In this document: piece by piece, positions 8,400 through 16,044 of the stretch
Layout of the letters: every line of letters begins with the position of its first letter
Position numbering within the stretch: position 1 is the stretch's first letter
Assembly: GCA_036560705.1 (NCBI GenBank)
Contig: DATBQR010000121.1
Span: 62,001-126,000 of the forward strand
Length of the DNA stretch: 64,000 nucleotides
Reading direction: 5' to 3'
Source of the DNA: RBG-16-66-20 sp036560705
GTDB lineage: Bacteria > Pseudomonadota > Gammaproteobacteria > Burkholderiales > SG8-39
Notes under the pieces: generated by a model
What the model saw: only the letters and a program-made list of their open reading frames with translations
Database searches by the model: none
What the model was told of the DNA's origin: nothing
Translations under genes and position numbers: made by a program

Positions 8400-9359
8400 A
8401 TGCGGCTTCTGGTACTACTGGCGCTCGCCGCCGCAGCGCCTTTCGCGGCGGCGCAGGCCTGGCCCGCGCGGCCTATCCGGCTGGTCGTTCCTTACGCACC
8501 AGGCGGCCCGCTGGATATCTCCGCCCGCCTGATATCGGCCAAACTGCAGGAGTCGCTCGGGCAGGCCGTGGTGCCCGACAACAGGCCCGGCGCCGGCGGC
8601 AATATCGGCGTGGACCTGGTCGCCAAAAGCCCGCCCGACGGCTACACGCTCGTCATCAGCGCGATCGCCACGCTGGCCATCAACCCGTCGCTCTATTCCG
8701 CCCTCCCTTACGATCCCATCCATGACTTGCGGCATGTGACGCTGCTGGTGCAGGTCCCCAACGTCCTTATCGTCAGCAACGACCTGCCGGCGAAAAACGT
8801 GCAGGAGCTCATCGCGCTCGCTCGCTCGCGCCCCGGCAAGCTCGATTTCGGCTCCGGCTCCACCGGCTCTACCGGCCATCTCGCCGGCGAGATGTTCAAG
8901 ATGATGACCGGCACGTTCATGGTCCACATCCCCTACAAGGGTTCGGCGCCGGCCATGGCGGACATGATGGCGGGGCGCATCAACCTGATGTTCGACAACC
9001 TGGCGAGCGCGCTGCCCAACATCAAGGCGGGCAAGGTGCGGGCGCTCGCGACGACGACGCGCACGCGCTCGAGCTTTCTGCCCGACCTGCCGACGCTGGA
9101 CGAAGCGGGACTGAAGGGCTTCGACATGACCACCTGGTGGGGCGTGTCGGCGCCGGCGAAGACGCCGCAGCCGGTGGTGGACCGCCTCTCGACGGAGATC
9201 CTGAAGGCGATGGATTCGCCCGACCTGAAGGAGCGGCTCCACAACATGGGTTCGGATGCGCCGGCGATCCGCACGCCCGACCAATTCGCGGCGTTTGTCG
9301 CCGCCGAACTGAAAACCTACACCGAATTGGTCAAGCGCTCGGGCGCGAAGGCCGACTAG
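8400..9359 (+). CDS. tctC: Bug-family tripartite tricarboxylate transporter binding protein TctC
   Basis: A 319-residue periplasmic binding protein with an N-terminal signal peptide (hydrophobic core to about residue 19, cleavage near AAQA) followed by WPARPIRLVVPYAPGG, the conserved Bug start. DNRPGAGGNIGVDLVAKSPPDGYTL and HIPYKGSAPAMADMMAGR are family hallmarks that line the carboxylate-binding cleft. It follows tctA by 22 bases and completes the cluster. Its TAG stop shares a CTAG with the stop of the convergent ridA gene. The ligand is probably a small carboxylate; the exact one is unknown. Confidence 0.88.
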   Translation: MRLLVLLALAAAAPFAAAQAWPARPIRLVVPYAPGGPLDISARLISAKLQESLGQAVVPDNRPGAGGNIGVDLVAKSPPDGYTLVISAIATLAINPSLYSALPYDPIHDLRHVTLLVQVPNVLIVSNDLPAKNVQELIALARSRPGKLDFGSGSTGSTGHLAGEMFKMMTGTFMVHIPYKGSAPAMADMMAGRINLMFDNLASALPNIKAGKVRALATTTRTRSSFLPDLPTLDEAGLKGFDMTTWWGVSAPAKTPQPVVDRLSTEILKAMDSPDLKERLHNMGSDAPAIRTPDQFAAFVAAELKTYTELVKRSGAKAD

Positions 9360-9748
9360 ATCACCGCGATGGTTTGTACCTCGACCAGGAACTGTTCCTG
9401 GACGAGGCGGTCGATGATCAGCAGGGTGTTCGGCGGGTACTTGCCGTCCGGGAACATGCGCGGAAATTCGCGCAGGCGCCAGGCCATGAATTTCGGGATG
9501 TCCTGCGAATGCACCAGGTAGGTGGTGAACTGCGCCACATTGCCCCAGCCCGCCCCCGCGAACTTCAGCGCGATCTCGATCTGCCGGAAGGCGCCGCTGC
9601 ACTGCGCGTCGAAATCCTCTCCCGCGGCGAGCATGCCGGCGATGTAGAGCGTCTCCCGGTGTCCCGCGACGCGCGCCATGTGGGAATACTGGCCGAGCGG
9701 CTGGCCGAGCGCCTCGACGTTCTGGATCTTGATTTCCGCCATGCTCAC
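9356..9748 (-). CDS. RidA/YjgF-family protein
   Basis: A RidA-fold protein of about 130 residues (family usual length), with ETLYIAGMLAAGEDFDAQ, QIEIALKFAGAGWGNVAQFTTYL and a C-terminal FLVEVQTIAVI. RidA deaminates reactive enamine/imine intermediates released by PLP enzymes. The canonical arginine in the C-terminal region is not obvious here (NTLLIIDRL occupies that place), so this is RidA-like rather than a certain enamine deaminase. The start is GTG 9748, overlapping the receiver gene stop as GTGA, or ATG 9742 two codons in. Its stop shares CTAG with tctC. Confidence 0.8.
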   Translation of the reverse strand: MSMAEIKIQNVEALGQPLGQYSHMARVAGHRETLYIAGMLAAGEDFDAQCSGAFRQIEIALKFAGAGWGNVAQFTTYLVHSQDIPKFMAWRLREFPRMFPDGKYPPNTLLIIDRLVQEQFLVEVQTIAVI

Positions 9749-10167
9749 TTGCCTCCGTTCTTGGGCTTGCCGCGGCCGGCGATCTGCGCCTTCACCGTGG
9801 CGACCAGCGAATTGCGCTCCACCGGCTTGACCACGTAGGCGTTCGCGCCCGCCTTCATGCAGCGGTCCTGGGTCGCCTTGTCCGACAGCACCGAAACGAT
9901 GATGACCGGCGTCGCCACGTTGGGCGAGGCGCGGCGGATCTCCCTGAGGACCTCGTAGCCGCCCACTCCCGGCATCAGCAGGTCCAGCAGGATCGCGTCG
10001 TAGGCGTAGTTGCCCGCCAGCCGCAGCGCCTGCTCGCAGGTGCCGGCAAGCGTCACCTCGGCCTTGAGCACGCTGGCGAGGATCCTGGCGAGGAACAGGC
10101 GCATCGATTCCTCGTCGTCCGCGATCAGCACGCGGTGGCGCGTCGCCCTGCCATTTGCCTGGCTCAA
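9745..10167 (-). CDS. Single-domain response regulator (CheY-like receiver)
   Basis: A receiver domain with no output domain: acidic pocket in VLIADDEE, phospho-acceptor aspartate in ILLDLLMPG, switch Thr/Ser in VIIVSV and the lysine in VVKPV. The frame stays open far upstream inside the dehalogenase gene, but homology begins at SQANGRATRHRVL, directly after a TTG that overlaps the dehalogenase stop as TTGA (10164-10167). I therefore take TTG 10167, giving 140 residues. No histidine kinase lies nearby, so its partner is elsewhere. Coupling between HAD, receiver and RidA genes is unusual and its logic is unclear. Confidence 0.8.
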   Translation of the reverse strand: MSQANGRATRHRVLIADDEESMRLFLARILASVLKAEVTLAGTCEQALRLAGNYAYDAILLDLLMPGVGGYEVLREIRRASPNVATPVIIVSVLSDKATQDRCMKAGANAYVVKPVERNSLVATVKAQIAGRGKPKNGGK

Positions 10168-10883
10168 ACCGGCATCCTTCGCGCGAGGTCGATGAAATCC
10201 TTCGCGTTGAAATCGAAATCGGCTTCCGCTTTCAGGTCGGGTTTTACCTTCGGGCCCTTCTCGCGCGGCCGCCGCACGAACGCGGCCGCCAGGCCGCAGG
10301 CCTGCGCCGCGCGCAGATCGTCCTTGTGGGCGGCGACCAGCATGACCTCGGCGGGCTCGAAACCGAGCATCGCCGCGGCGCCGAGATAGGCTTCCGGGTC
10401 CGGCTTGTAGTGGCGGAACAACTCCGCCGACAACACGCAATCCCAGGGCAGGCGCGCGTGCTTGGCCATGTTCACGAGCAGCGCCATGTTGCCGTTCGAG
10501 AGCGTGGCGATGACATGCCGGCGCTTGAGCAGGGCCAGGCCGCGCCGTGCATCCGGCCAGGGGTCCAGCCGGTGCCAGACGCGGTTCAGATGGTCGATTT
10601 CGTCCTCGGTGAGCCCTTCGATGGCGAAGCGCGCGAGCAGCTCATCCAGGATCATACGGTGCAGCTGGTCGATGTTCATCCAGGGCAGCTCGCCCGAACG
10701 CACGCGCGCCATCGCCGGCCGGTAGCCGGCGCGCCAGGCGTCGGCGAAGGCGTCCCAGTCGACGGCGAGTTTTTTCCGGCGGCCGAGCGCGCGGCATTCA
10801 CGGATGATCGAACCGCGCCAGTCCACGACCGTGCCGAAAACGTCGAATATCAGGGCGCGGATCGCGCGGGGACGGGCAGGCAT
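10164..10883 (-). CDS. Haloacid dehalogenase, type II (L-2-haloacid dehalogenase-like)
   Basis: A 239-residue HAD-superfamily hydrolase with the nucleophile D14 in LIFDVFGTVVDW, a serine/asparagine motif II (ATLSNGN), the motif III lysine in FRHYKPDPEAYLGA and a motif IV-like VAAHKDDLRAA. The layout matches type II (S)-2-haloacid dehalogenases, which convert 2-haloalkanoates to hydroxy acids by an aspartyl-ester intermediate. The natural substrate may be another small acid, since many members are not true dehalogenases. It heads a three-gene coupled unit (HAD, receiver, RidA). Confidence 0.8.
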   Translation of the reverse strand: MPARPRAIRALIFDVFGTVVDWRGSIIRECRALGRRKKLAVDWDAFADAWRAGYRPAMARVRSGELPWMNIDQLHRMILDELLARFAIEGLTEDEIDHLNRVWHRLDPWPDARRGLALLKRRHVIATLSNGNMALLVNMAKHARLPWDCVLSAELFRHYKPDPEAYLGAAAMLGFEPAEVMLVAAHKDDLRAAQACGLAAAFVRRPREKGPKVKPDLKAEADFDFNAKDFIDLARRMPV

Positions 10884-10914
10884 GGGCCGATTCTAACGCC
10901 CGCCGGCCTCGTTC

Positions 10915-11592
10915 TTACTGCAACTGGATGGTCCCGGACACCGTGATAAGGATGCGCGTGCTGCCGGGCTCCACCGCCGGTTGCGCCAGGGGCGCCGACG
11001 ACATGGCGCGCGCCGCTATCGCGAAGACGGGGCGGGGCGGGGCGCCGCCGGGTGAAATCTGCAGGTCGCGTACCCGGTAGCCCTTCGCCTTCATTGCGTC
11101 CCGCACCACGCGTGCGCGTTCCTCGAAGGCCGCCAGCGCCTCGGCGATCAACGCGTTTTCCGCCTTGCGCCGCGTCTCGCCGGATACGGACAGCGTCAAT
11201 CCGGTCACTACCAGACTCGCCTGCAGCTTGCCGATCAATTCGGTCGCAGCGGTGAAATCCGCCGATTCGAGGCGCAGTTCCTGGCGCACCCGCCAGCGCA
11301 CGACGCGATTTTTGTCGTACACCGGCATGCTCTGGTACCCGGCCGACTGGGTTTTTACGGTCTTGTAGGCAAGCGCGCCCGCAATCGCGCTCTGCATCGA
11401 GCGGTTGACGCCGTCGGCGAGCTGCGCCGGATCGGCGCCTTCCGCCTCGGCTGCCAGCGTCGCGGTGAGCAGGTCGTTCGGTATTTCGCGCTCCGCCTGG
11501 GCGCTCAGGCTGACGAGATTGAACGGCGTCTCCGGCGCCTGCGCCGCGGCGGCCAGCGGCGCGAGGAGCAGGGCAAGGATGAAGCTGCGCAT
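10915..11592 (-). CDS. SIMPL-domain (DUF541) exported protein
   Basis: A 225-residue exported protein. The signal peptide MRSFILALLLAPLAAAAQA is followed by a SIMPL/DUF541 domain: LVSLSAQAEREIPNDLLTA, the long coiled helix region around ALIAEALAAFEERARVV and KGYRVRDLQISPGG. Family members form periplasmic or membrane-associated oligomers linked to oxidative or envelope stress, with no defined activity. ATG 11592 shares one base with the anti-sigma stop (TGATG), so translation is coupled to the sigma/anti-sigma pair and the protein is probably part of that regulon. Confidence 0.8.
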   Translation of the reverse strand: MRSFILALLLAPLAAAAQAPETPFNLVSLSAQAEREIPNDLLTATLAAEAEGADPAQLADGVNRSMQSAIAGALAYKTVKTQSAGYQSMPVYDKNRVVRWRVRQELRLESADFTAATELIGKLQASLVVTGLTLSVSGETRRKAENALIAEALAAFEERARVVRDAMKAKGYRVRDLQISPGGAPPRPVFAIAARAMSSAPLAQPAVEPGSTRILITVSGTIQLQ

Positions 11593-12332
11593 CACCAGTA
11601 TTTTACGCAGGGCCCGCTGTAGAGCACCGGGCCGGTTGGCGCGCCGGTGGGCGAGCCGCCCGCGGGTTCCAGGCTGACCGCGAGCGCGGGAATCTCGCCC
11701 AGCGATTCGTCGGCTGCCGCAACCAGCGTGAGCTTGCCTTCCCCCCCTGCCACGAGGCCGAGGGACTTCGGCGCGCCCGACCTGGGCAGCGCCCACAACT
11801 CGAGGCTTTTCCCGGCGACCTGGATCGCGGGATCGAGCGTCCTGAACCAGAGCTGATCGGATTTGCGGCCCGCCGAGACGACCAGCACCGGCTTCTGCGT
11901 TTTTGCATCGGACAGGATCGCGAGATAGGAGGCGACGATGGTGCCGGCGGGCGACAGCGCCGCCGGGGTCTGCGTCGCTTGCGGCGCCTGCGGCGAGATC
12001 AGCAAGGGCGCGACGAGTAGCGCCGCCGCCATGCTGCTGGCGGCAAGGCCGAGGTTGCGCCAGAACCCGACGCTGTTCCACAGTCCCTGCGACGGCCCTG
12101 CCGGCTGGGCGCGTTCCCTGATCCTCCGCCAGACATGCGCCGGCGGCGGTACCGGCTGCACCGCGCCGGCCATGGGGGAGAGGCGCGTTTCCCAGCGCGC
12201 CACCGCCATCGCCAGCGCGGCGTCCTCGCGCATCCATCGCTCGAAGCGCCGGCGCGCGGCGCCGCGCAGCGTGCCGAGCGCATACTCGGCGGCGAGGCGT
12301 TCGTGCAGCTCCGGTTTGTTGCGGAAGTTCAC
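11592..12332 (-). CDS. Anti-sigma factor, RskA/RsgI-like zinc-less anti-ECF type
   Basis: A 246-residue membrane protein. The cytoplasmic N-terminus (HERLAAEYALGTLRGAARRRFERW) is the anti-sigma domain of RskA-type proteins; LAAEYALGTL is characteristic. One membrane segment (about residues 97-116) follows, then a periplasmic anti-sigma-K-like domain with ELWALPRSGAPKSLGLV. It would hold the ECF sigma factor at the membrane until an envelope signal releases it. The start is GTG 12332, overlapping the sigma gene stop as GTGA; no ATG occurs near the domain boundary. Confidence 0.85.
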   Translation of the reverse strand: MNFRNKPELHERLAAEYALGTLRGAARRRFERWMREDAALAMAVARWETRLSPMAGAVQPVPPPAHVWRRIRERAQPAGPSQGLWNSVGFWRNLGLAASSMAAALLVAPLLISPQAPQATQTPAALSPAGTIVASYLAILSDAKTQKPVLVVSAGRKSDQLWFRTLDPAIQVAGKSLELWALPRSGAPKSLGLVAGGEGKLTLVAAADESLGEIPALAVSLEPAGGSPTGAPTGPVLYSGPCVKYW

Positions 12333-12889
12333 GCGGCCTCGAGGCAGGTCTTGAGGCGGATCAGGCCCCGGCGCACCCAGGTCTTCACGGTTCCCAGCGG
12401 CTCGCGCAGGTGGCTGGCCAGCTCCGCGTGCGACAGGCCGTCGTAGAAGGCCAGCATGATCGCCTGGCGCTGCTTGGCGTCCAGTCCCTGCAGGCAGTGG
12501 GCGATGCCCGCGGCTTCCTTGGAGCGCTCGAGTTCGGCCAGCGGACCCGGACGGTCGCTCGCGGTCGCCTCGGCGACGCTGCCATCCGCGTCCGGCACCT
12601 CGAACTTCGGCCGGCGCAGCCAGTCGAGGCAGCGGTTGCGCACGATGCTGGTCATCCAGGTCATGGGCGCGGCGAGCCCCGCCCGGTAGTCCTGCGCGTT
12701 GTTCCAGATCCTCAGGTAGCACTCCTGCAGCACGTCTTCGGCCCAGTCCTCTCGCCTGACTATACGTAGCGCGACGCCAAACAGTTTCGCCGAGGTGAGC
12801 TCGTAGAGGCGGGCAAGGGCTGCCTGGTCGCGCCGGGCGCAGGCGGCCAGGAGCGCAGCCAGCTGCGCGGGGAGCGGGTCGGCGGCCAT
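12329..12889 (-). CDS. ECF sigma-70 family RNA polymerase sigma factor (SigK/RpoE-like)
   Basis: A 186-residue extracytoplasmic-function sigma factor. Region 2 includes LYELTSAKLFGVALRI, DWAEDVLQECYLRIWNNA and TWMTSIVRNRCLDWLRR; a short linker precedes region 4 with YDGLSHAELASHLREPLGTVKTWVRRGLIRL, the -35-recognising helix-turn-helix. It directs RNA polymerase to a stress regulon and is followed, with a four-base overlap, by its cognate anti-sigma and then the SIMPL gene. The trigger is not deducible. One base separates it from the upstream cobalamin adenosyltransferase gene, so it may also be read from that promoter. Confidence 0.93.
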   Translation of the reverse strand: MAADPLPAQLAALLAACARRDQAALARLYELTSAKLFGVALRIVRREDWAEDVLQECYLRIWNNAQDYRAGLAAPMTWMTSIVRNRCLDWLRRPKFEVPDADGSVAEATASDRPGPLAELERSKEAAGIAHCLQGLDAKQRQAIMLAFYDGLSHAELASHLREPLGTVKTWVRRGLIRLKTCLEAA

Positions 12890-12890
12890 T

Positions 12891-13457
12891 TCAGGTCTTT
12901 TTCTTGCGTTTTATGCGCTCGTGCCGCCAGAGCACGTCACCGCGCCCGCCGGCGCGGTTGAGCGCGCGCCCGAGCACGAACAGCAGGTCGGAAAGCCGGT
13001 TCAGGTACTGGCGCGCCCGCTCGCCCACGGGTTCGGCGCGGCCGAGGGCGACCACGCTGCGCTCGGCGCGCCGGCAGACGGTGCGGGAGAGATGGGCGAG
13101 CGCGGCGGCGCGCGTGCCGCCCGGCAGGATGAATTCCTTGAGCGGCGCCAGGTCCTTGTTGCATGCCGCCAGCAGCCCGTCCAGATGCGCTACGTGCGTT
13201 TCGGTGACCATGGTGTGGCCCGGGATGCATATTTCGCCGCCAAGGTCGAACAGGCCGTGCTGCACTTGCAGCAGTGCCGCGCGCAGCTTGGAGGGCATTT
13301 TCTCGGCGAGCAGCACGCCGATGCTCGAATTCAGCTCGTCGATGTCCCCGAGCGCCTGGATGCGGGCCGAGTCCTTCGAGACGCGCCTGCCGTCGCCAAG
13401 GCCGGTCTCGCCCTTGTCGCCGGTGCGCGTGGCGATTTTCGATAGCCGGTTGCCCAT
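12891..13457 (-). CDS. Cob(I)yrinic acid a,c-diamide adenosyltransferase, PduO type
   Basis: A 188-residue ATP:corrinoid adenosyltransferase, recognised by the ATP-binding signature TRTGDKGETGLGDG (residues 10-23), GDIDELNSSIGVLL, and C-terminal R-RAERSVVALG and LNRLSDLLFVLGRALN. It transfers adenosyl from ATP to cob(I)alamin to make coenzyme B12. The C-terminus is lysine-rich (RIKRKKKT). No cobalamin-dependent enzyme or B12 synthesis gene is in the window. A start at ATG 13457 fits the family N-terminus. Confidence 0.93.
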   Translation of the reverse strand: MGNRLSKIATRTGDKGETGLGDGRRVSKDSARIQALGDIDELNSSIGVLLAEKMPSKLRAALLQVQHGLFDLGGEICIPGHTMVTETHVAHLDGLLAACNKDLAPLKEFILPGGTRAAALAHLSRTVCRRAERSVVALGRAEPVGERARQYLNRLSDLLFVLGRALNRAGGRGDVLWRHERIKRKKKT

Positions 13458-13483
13458 GGAAGGGCGGAATTATAGGCGCGCGC

Positions 13484-13840
13484 CTAGGCCTGCAGCACGA
13501 GCGCGAACGCGATGATTCCCGGGATCGCCTGCACGAAGAGGATGTTGCGGTTTACCGTGGCGCCGCCGAACACGCCGGCGACGACGACGCAGGCCAGGAA
13601 GAACACCTTGATCTGAACGCCGGGCGCGCCCATCGCCAATCCCCACAGCAGCCCGGCGACCAGGAAGCCGTTGTAGAGGCCCTGGTTCGCGGCGAGTCCC
13701 TTCGATGCAGCCGCGAACTCGGGCGTCAGCTTGAACACCCGCCGCCCGTAGGGCTTGTCCCACAGGAACATTTCGAGGACCAGGAAGTAAAGGTGCAGCA
13801 GCGCCACCAGCGCAATGGCGATATTCGCGGCCGTAGACAT
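13484..13840 (-). CDS. DUF1304 family small membrane protein
   Basis: A 118-residue protein with four hydrophobic segments, matching DUF1304 in length and in the block WDKPYGRRVFKLTPEFAA followed by NQGLYNGFLVAGLLWG. The family is widespread, membrane-embedded and uncharacterised. It has its own SD-like AGGAG sequence before ATG 13840 and lies between the adenosyltransferase and xseA on the same strand. I assign no function. Confidence 0.85.
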   Translation of the reverse strand: MSTAANIAIALVALLHLYFLVLEMFLWDKPYGRRVFKLTPEFAAASKGLAANQGLYNGFLVAGLLWGLAMGAPGVQIKVFFLACVVVAGVFGGATVNRNILFVQAIPGIIAFALVLQA

Positions 13841-13882
13841 AGAGGACTCCTTTTAAATCGAGGACAGCTTTTCCGACGCGCA

Positions 13883-15094
13883 CTAGCGGTTCTTTTTGCG
13901 GACCTCGCTTTCGATTTCGCCCCTGGCCAATCGGGTGACGAGCCGGTCGCCGACGGCGACCGCGGAAACGTCCCGCAGGAGCTCGTTTCTGGAATTCAGC
14001 GTGACACTGTAGCCGCGCGCGAGGACCGCGTCGTGGCCGAGGCCTGCAAGGCGTGCGCCGGCGATGTCGAGGCGTCCGCGGAATCCGCCGAAATGCCCCG
14101 CGGTGGCTGCGGCAAGGCGCGCGGCGAGGTGCGTGAGATGCTGCAGCGAGTTGCGCAGCCGTTCGGCGGGGTGCACCAGGCGCCGGGCGAGGGCATCCAC
14201 GGCCTGCATCGTGTATTCGATCTGCCTGGCGGTTTCTCTCGAGATTCTCGACGTCGTTTCCGCAATTCTCGCGCGCAGGGCCTCGAGCGAAGGGCTGACC
14301 AGCTCGGCCGCCGCGGTGGGCGTGGGCGCGCGCGCGTCGGCGGCGAAGTCGGCGATGGTGAAGTCCGTCTCGTGGCCGACGCCGCTGACGACCGGAATGC
14401 CGGAGGCGCGGATCGCGCGGGCGAGCGCCTCCTCGTTGAACTGCCAGAGGTCCTCGATCGAGCCGCCGCCGCGCACCAGCAGCAGCACGTCGCATTCGGC
14501 GCGCGCGTTGGCGGTCGCCAGCACGCGCGCCAGCTTCGCTGCGGCGCCTTCGCCCTGCACGGGAGCGGGATAGACGATCACCGGGATCGAGGGATTGCGG
14601 CGCCGCAACGTCGTCAGCACGTCGCGCAGTGCGGCAGCGGCGAGCGAGGTGACGATGCCGATCTGCCGGGGATGCTCCGGGATCGGCCGCTTGGCATCCG
14701 CATCGAACAGGCCCTCCCGGCCGAGCTTGTCCTTGAGCTTGAGGAAGCGCTCGTAGAGCGGGCCGAGGCCGGCGCGGCGCATCGCTTCGACGCTCAACTG
14801 GAAGCGCCCGCGCGGCTCGTACAGCGTCACCAGCGCCCGGACCTCGACTTGCAGGCCCTCGGCCGGCTCCCAGTCGAGCGCAGCGGCGCGGCTCTTGAAC
14901 ATGACGCAATCGGCCTGCGCCGTCTGGTCCTTGATCGTGAAATACAGGTGCCCGGAGGCGGCCGGCCGCAGGTTCGAGATCTCGCCCGCCACCCACTGCA
15001 GGGGGAAGCGCCGTTCGAGCAGGTCGCGGGCGCTGCGAACCAGCTGGGAGACGCTGAGGACGGGCGCAGCGGCAGGAGAAAAGTCAAGCTCCAT
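13883..15094 (-). CDS. xseA: Exodeoxyribonuclease VII large subunit
   Basis: A 403-residue XseA. The N-terminal OB-fold includes VSQLVRSARDLLERRFPLQWVAGEISN, with the catalytic-domain blocks IGIVTSLAAAALRDVLTTLRRR, VLLLVRGGGSIEDLWQFNEE and SGVGHETDFTIADF. With XseB it degrades single-stranded DNA in both directions, for instance in repair. Its partner xseB lies separately at 33.5 kb in an isoprenoid operon, the normal arrangement in this group. The divergent 323-base gap upstream holds a long palindrome and DnaA-box-like sites that may influence its expression. Confidence 0.95.
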   Translation of the reverse strand: MELDFSPAAAPVLSVSQLVRSARDLLERRFPLQWVAGEISNLRPAASGHLYFTIKDQTAQADCVMFKSRAAALDWEPAEGLQVEVRALVTLYEPRGRFQLSVEAMRRAGLGPLYERFLKLKDKLGREGLFDADAKRPIPEHPRQIGIVTSLAAAALRDVLTTLRRRNPSIPVIVYPAPVQGEGAAAKLARVLATANARAECDVLLLVRGGGSIEDLWQFNEEALARAIRASGIPVVSGVGHETDFTIADFAADARAPTPTAAAELVSPSLEALRARIAETTSRISRETARQIEYTMQAVDALARRLVHPAERLRNSLQHLTHLAARLAAATAGHFGGFRGRLDIAGARLAGLGHDAVLARGYSVTLNSRNELLRDVSAVAVGDRLVTRLARGEIESEVRKKNR

Positions 15095-15145
15095 GGCGCT
15101 GCCGAGACTACACTAATCCACACGCGCGCCGGCTTGTCTGGCGCT

Positions 15146-15166
15146 TCCGCAAGGAATCCTTGCGGA
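15146..15166. repeat. 21-bp perfect palindrome upstream of xseA
   Basis: Arms TCCGCAAGGA and TCCTTGCGGA flank a single central A. It lies 52 bases before the xseA start. There is no T-run on either side, so it looks more like an operator or protein-binding site than a Rho-independent terminator. The bound factor is unknown. Confidence 0.6.
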
Positions 15167-15278
15167 GCCCCATTCTTATACGTAACGCCATGTTTAAAAT
15201 ACGAAAAGAGCTGATGAAAATTTAATCGCAACCGTGTAGAACCGCATCGCTAGGCTGACGAGCCCCGCCGTTCAGGGA

Positions 15279-15313
15279 TAATCCACAAACTTATCCACAT
15301 CTTTTGTGGATAT
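15279..15313. promoter_or_regulatory. Cluster of three DnaA-box-like 9-mers
   Basis: TAATCCACA (15279-15287, 8/9), TTATCCACA (15291-15299, perfect consensus) and, on the minus strand, ATATCCACA (complement of 15305-15313, 8/9). An A/T-rich stretch lies about 50 bases upstream. This could be a DnaA-responsive promoter region or a titration site. No dnaA, dnaN or rpmH gene is nearby, so a chromosomal origin is unlikely. Confidence 0.55.
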
Positions 15314-15348
15314 CGGGCGCTGGACGCCAAACGCAGCCGCGATCAAAG

Positions 15349-15377
15349 TTGCTGCTGCGGTGCGGTTTGGCTAAAGT
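15349..15377 (+). promoter_or_regulatory. Possible exbB promoter
   Basis: TTGCTG (15349-15354), a 17-base spacer and TAAAGT (15372-15377) give a weak sigma-70-like match; the GTG start lies 41 bases further on behind an AAAGGA SD. Confidence 0.35.
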
Positions 15378-15417
15378 GCGCGCACGAAAATGTTTCTACG
15401 TTTCAAAGGATAGCGAC

Positions 15418-16044
15418 GTGTTTGCCATCATCCAGGCTGCAGGCTGGCCGATCTGGCCGCTACTGCTGACATCGATCATCGCAGTGGCGCTGATCATCGA
15501 GCGTTCCATTTCGCTGCGCGAGGCGAAGATCGTTCCGCCGACCTTGCTGGAACAGGTGACCTCGGTCTACGCGAGCCAGGGCGTGAACCCCGAGATCCTC
15601 GACAAGCTCGCCAAGGATTCGCCGCTCGGCGAGGTGCTGGCCGCGGGCCTGAGGAACGAGAAGAGCCCCCGCCACGTCATGAAGGAGGCGATCGAGGAGG
15701 AGGGCCGCGCCACGGCGCACAACCTGGAGCGCTTCCTCACGACGCTCGGTACCATCGCCACCGCGGCGCCGCTGCTGGGCCTGTTCGGCACGGTGGTGGG
15801 CATGATCGAGATCTTCGGTTCGCAGGCGCCGGGCGGCACCAATCCGCAGCAGCTCGCCCACGGCATCTCGATTGCGCTCTACAACACCGCCTTCGGCATC
15901 GCCATCTCGATCCCCTCGCTGATCTTCTACCGTCACTTCAAGAACAAGGTCGACGGCTTCGTCGTGCAGATGGAGCAGGCGGCCTCGAAACTCATCGACA
16001 TCGTGCACGGCGAGCGCGAGGGCTACCAGACCAGGCCTCAATGA
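15418..16044 (+). CDS. exbB: MotA/TolQ/ExbB proton channel family protein
   Basis: A 208-residue ExbB-type protein with three membrane segments: one near the N-terminus (WPLLLTSIIAVALIIERS) and two later ones (TTLGTIATAAPLLGLFGTVVGMIE and LYNTAFGIAISIPSLIFYRHF), with the family signature APLLGLLGTVxGM. With ExbD it forms a proton-driven energiser for a TonB/TolA-type transducer. The frame is open upstream, but GTG 15418 has an AAAGGA SD seven bases before it and matches the usual start. The next gene overlaps by ATGA. A TonB-like protein is encoded at 58.9 kb, but a link is only possible. Confidence 0.9.
   Translation: MFAIIQAAGWPIWPLLLTSIIAVALIIERSISLREAKIVPPTLLEQVTSVYASQGVNPEILDKLAKDSPLGEVLAAGLRNEKSPRHVMKEAIEEEGRATAHNLERFLTTLGTIATAAPLLGLFGTVVGMIEIFGSQAPGGTNPQQLAHGISIALYNTAFGIAISIPSLIFYRHFKNKVDGFVVQMEQAASKLIDIVHGEREGYQTRPQ

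Larger units (their letters stand above)
15095..15417. promoter_or_regulatory. 323-base divergent intergenic region between xseA and exbB
   Basis: This is the only gap over 300 bases. In order it holds a 21-bp palindrome (15146-15166), an A/T-rich stretch unlike its GC-rich surroundings (about 15174-15232), three DnaA-box-like sites (15279-15313), and a possible exbB promoter (15349-15377) with an SD at 15405-15410. I see no tRNA, conserved ncRNA fold or credible ORF. A seven-codon ATG frame at 15390 ending in TAG just before exbB is too short to support. Confidence 0.6.

Noticed and set aside
15279..15313. Chromosomal replication origin
   Set aside because: DnaA boxes are few, and dnaA, dnaN, rpmH or gidA are not nearby; kept only as a regulatory cluster.
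15390..15410. Seven-codon ATG frame ending just before exbB
   Set aside because: Too short and without SD; could be a leader peptide but there is no attenuator structure to support it.
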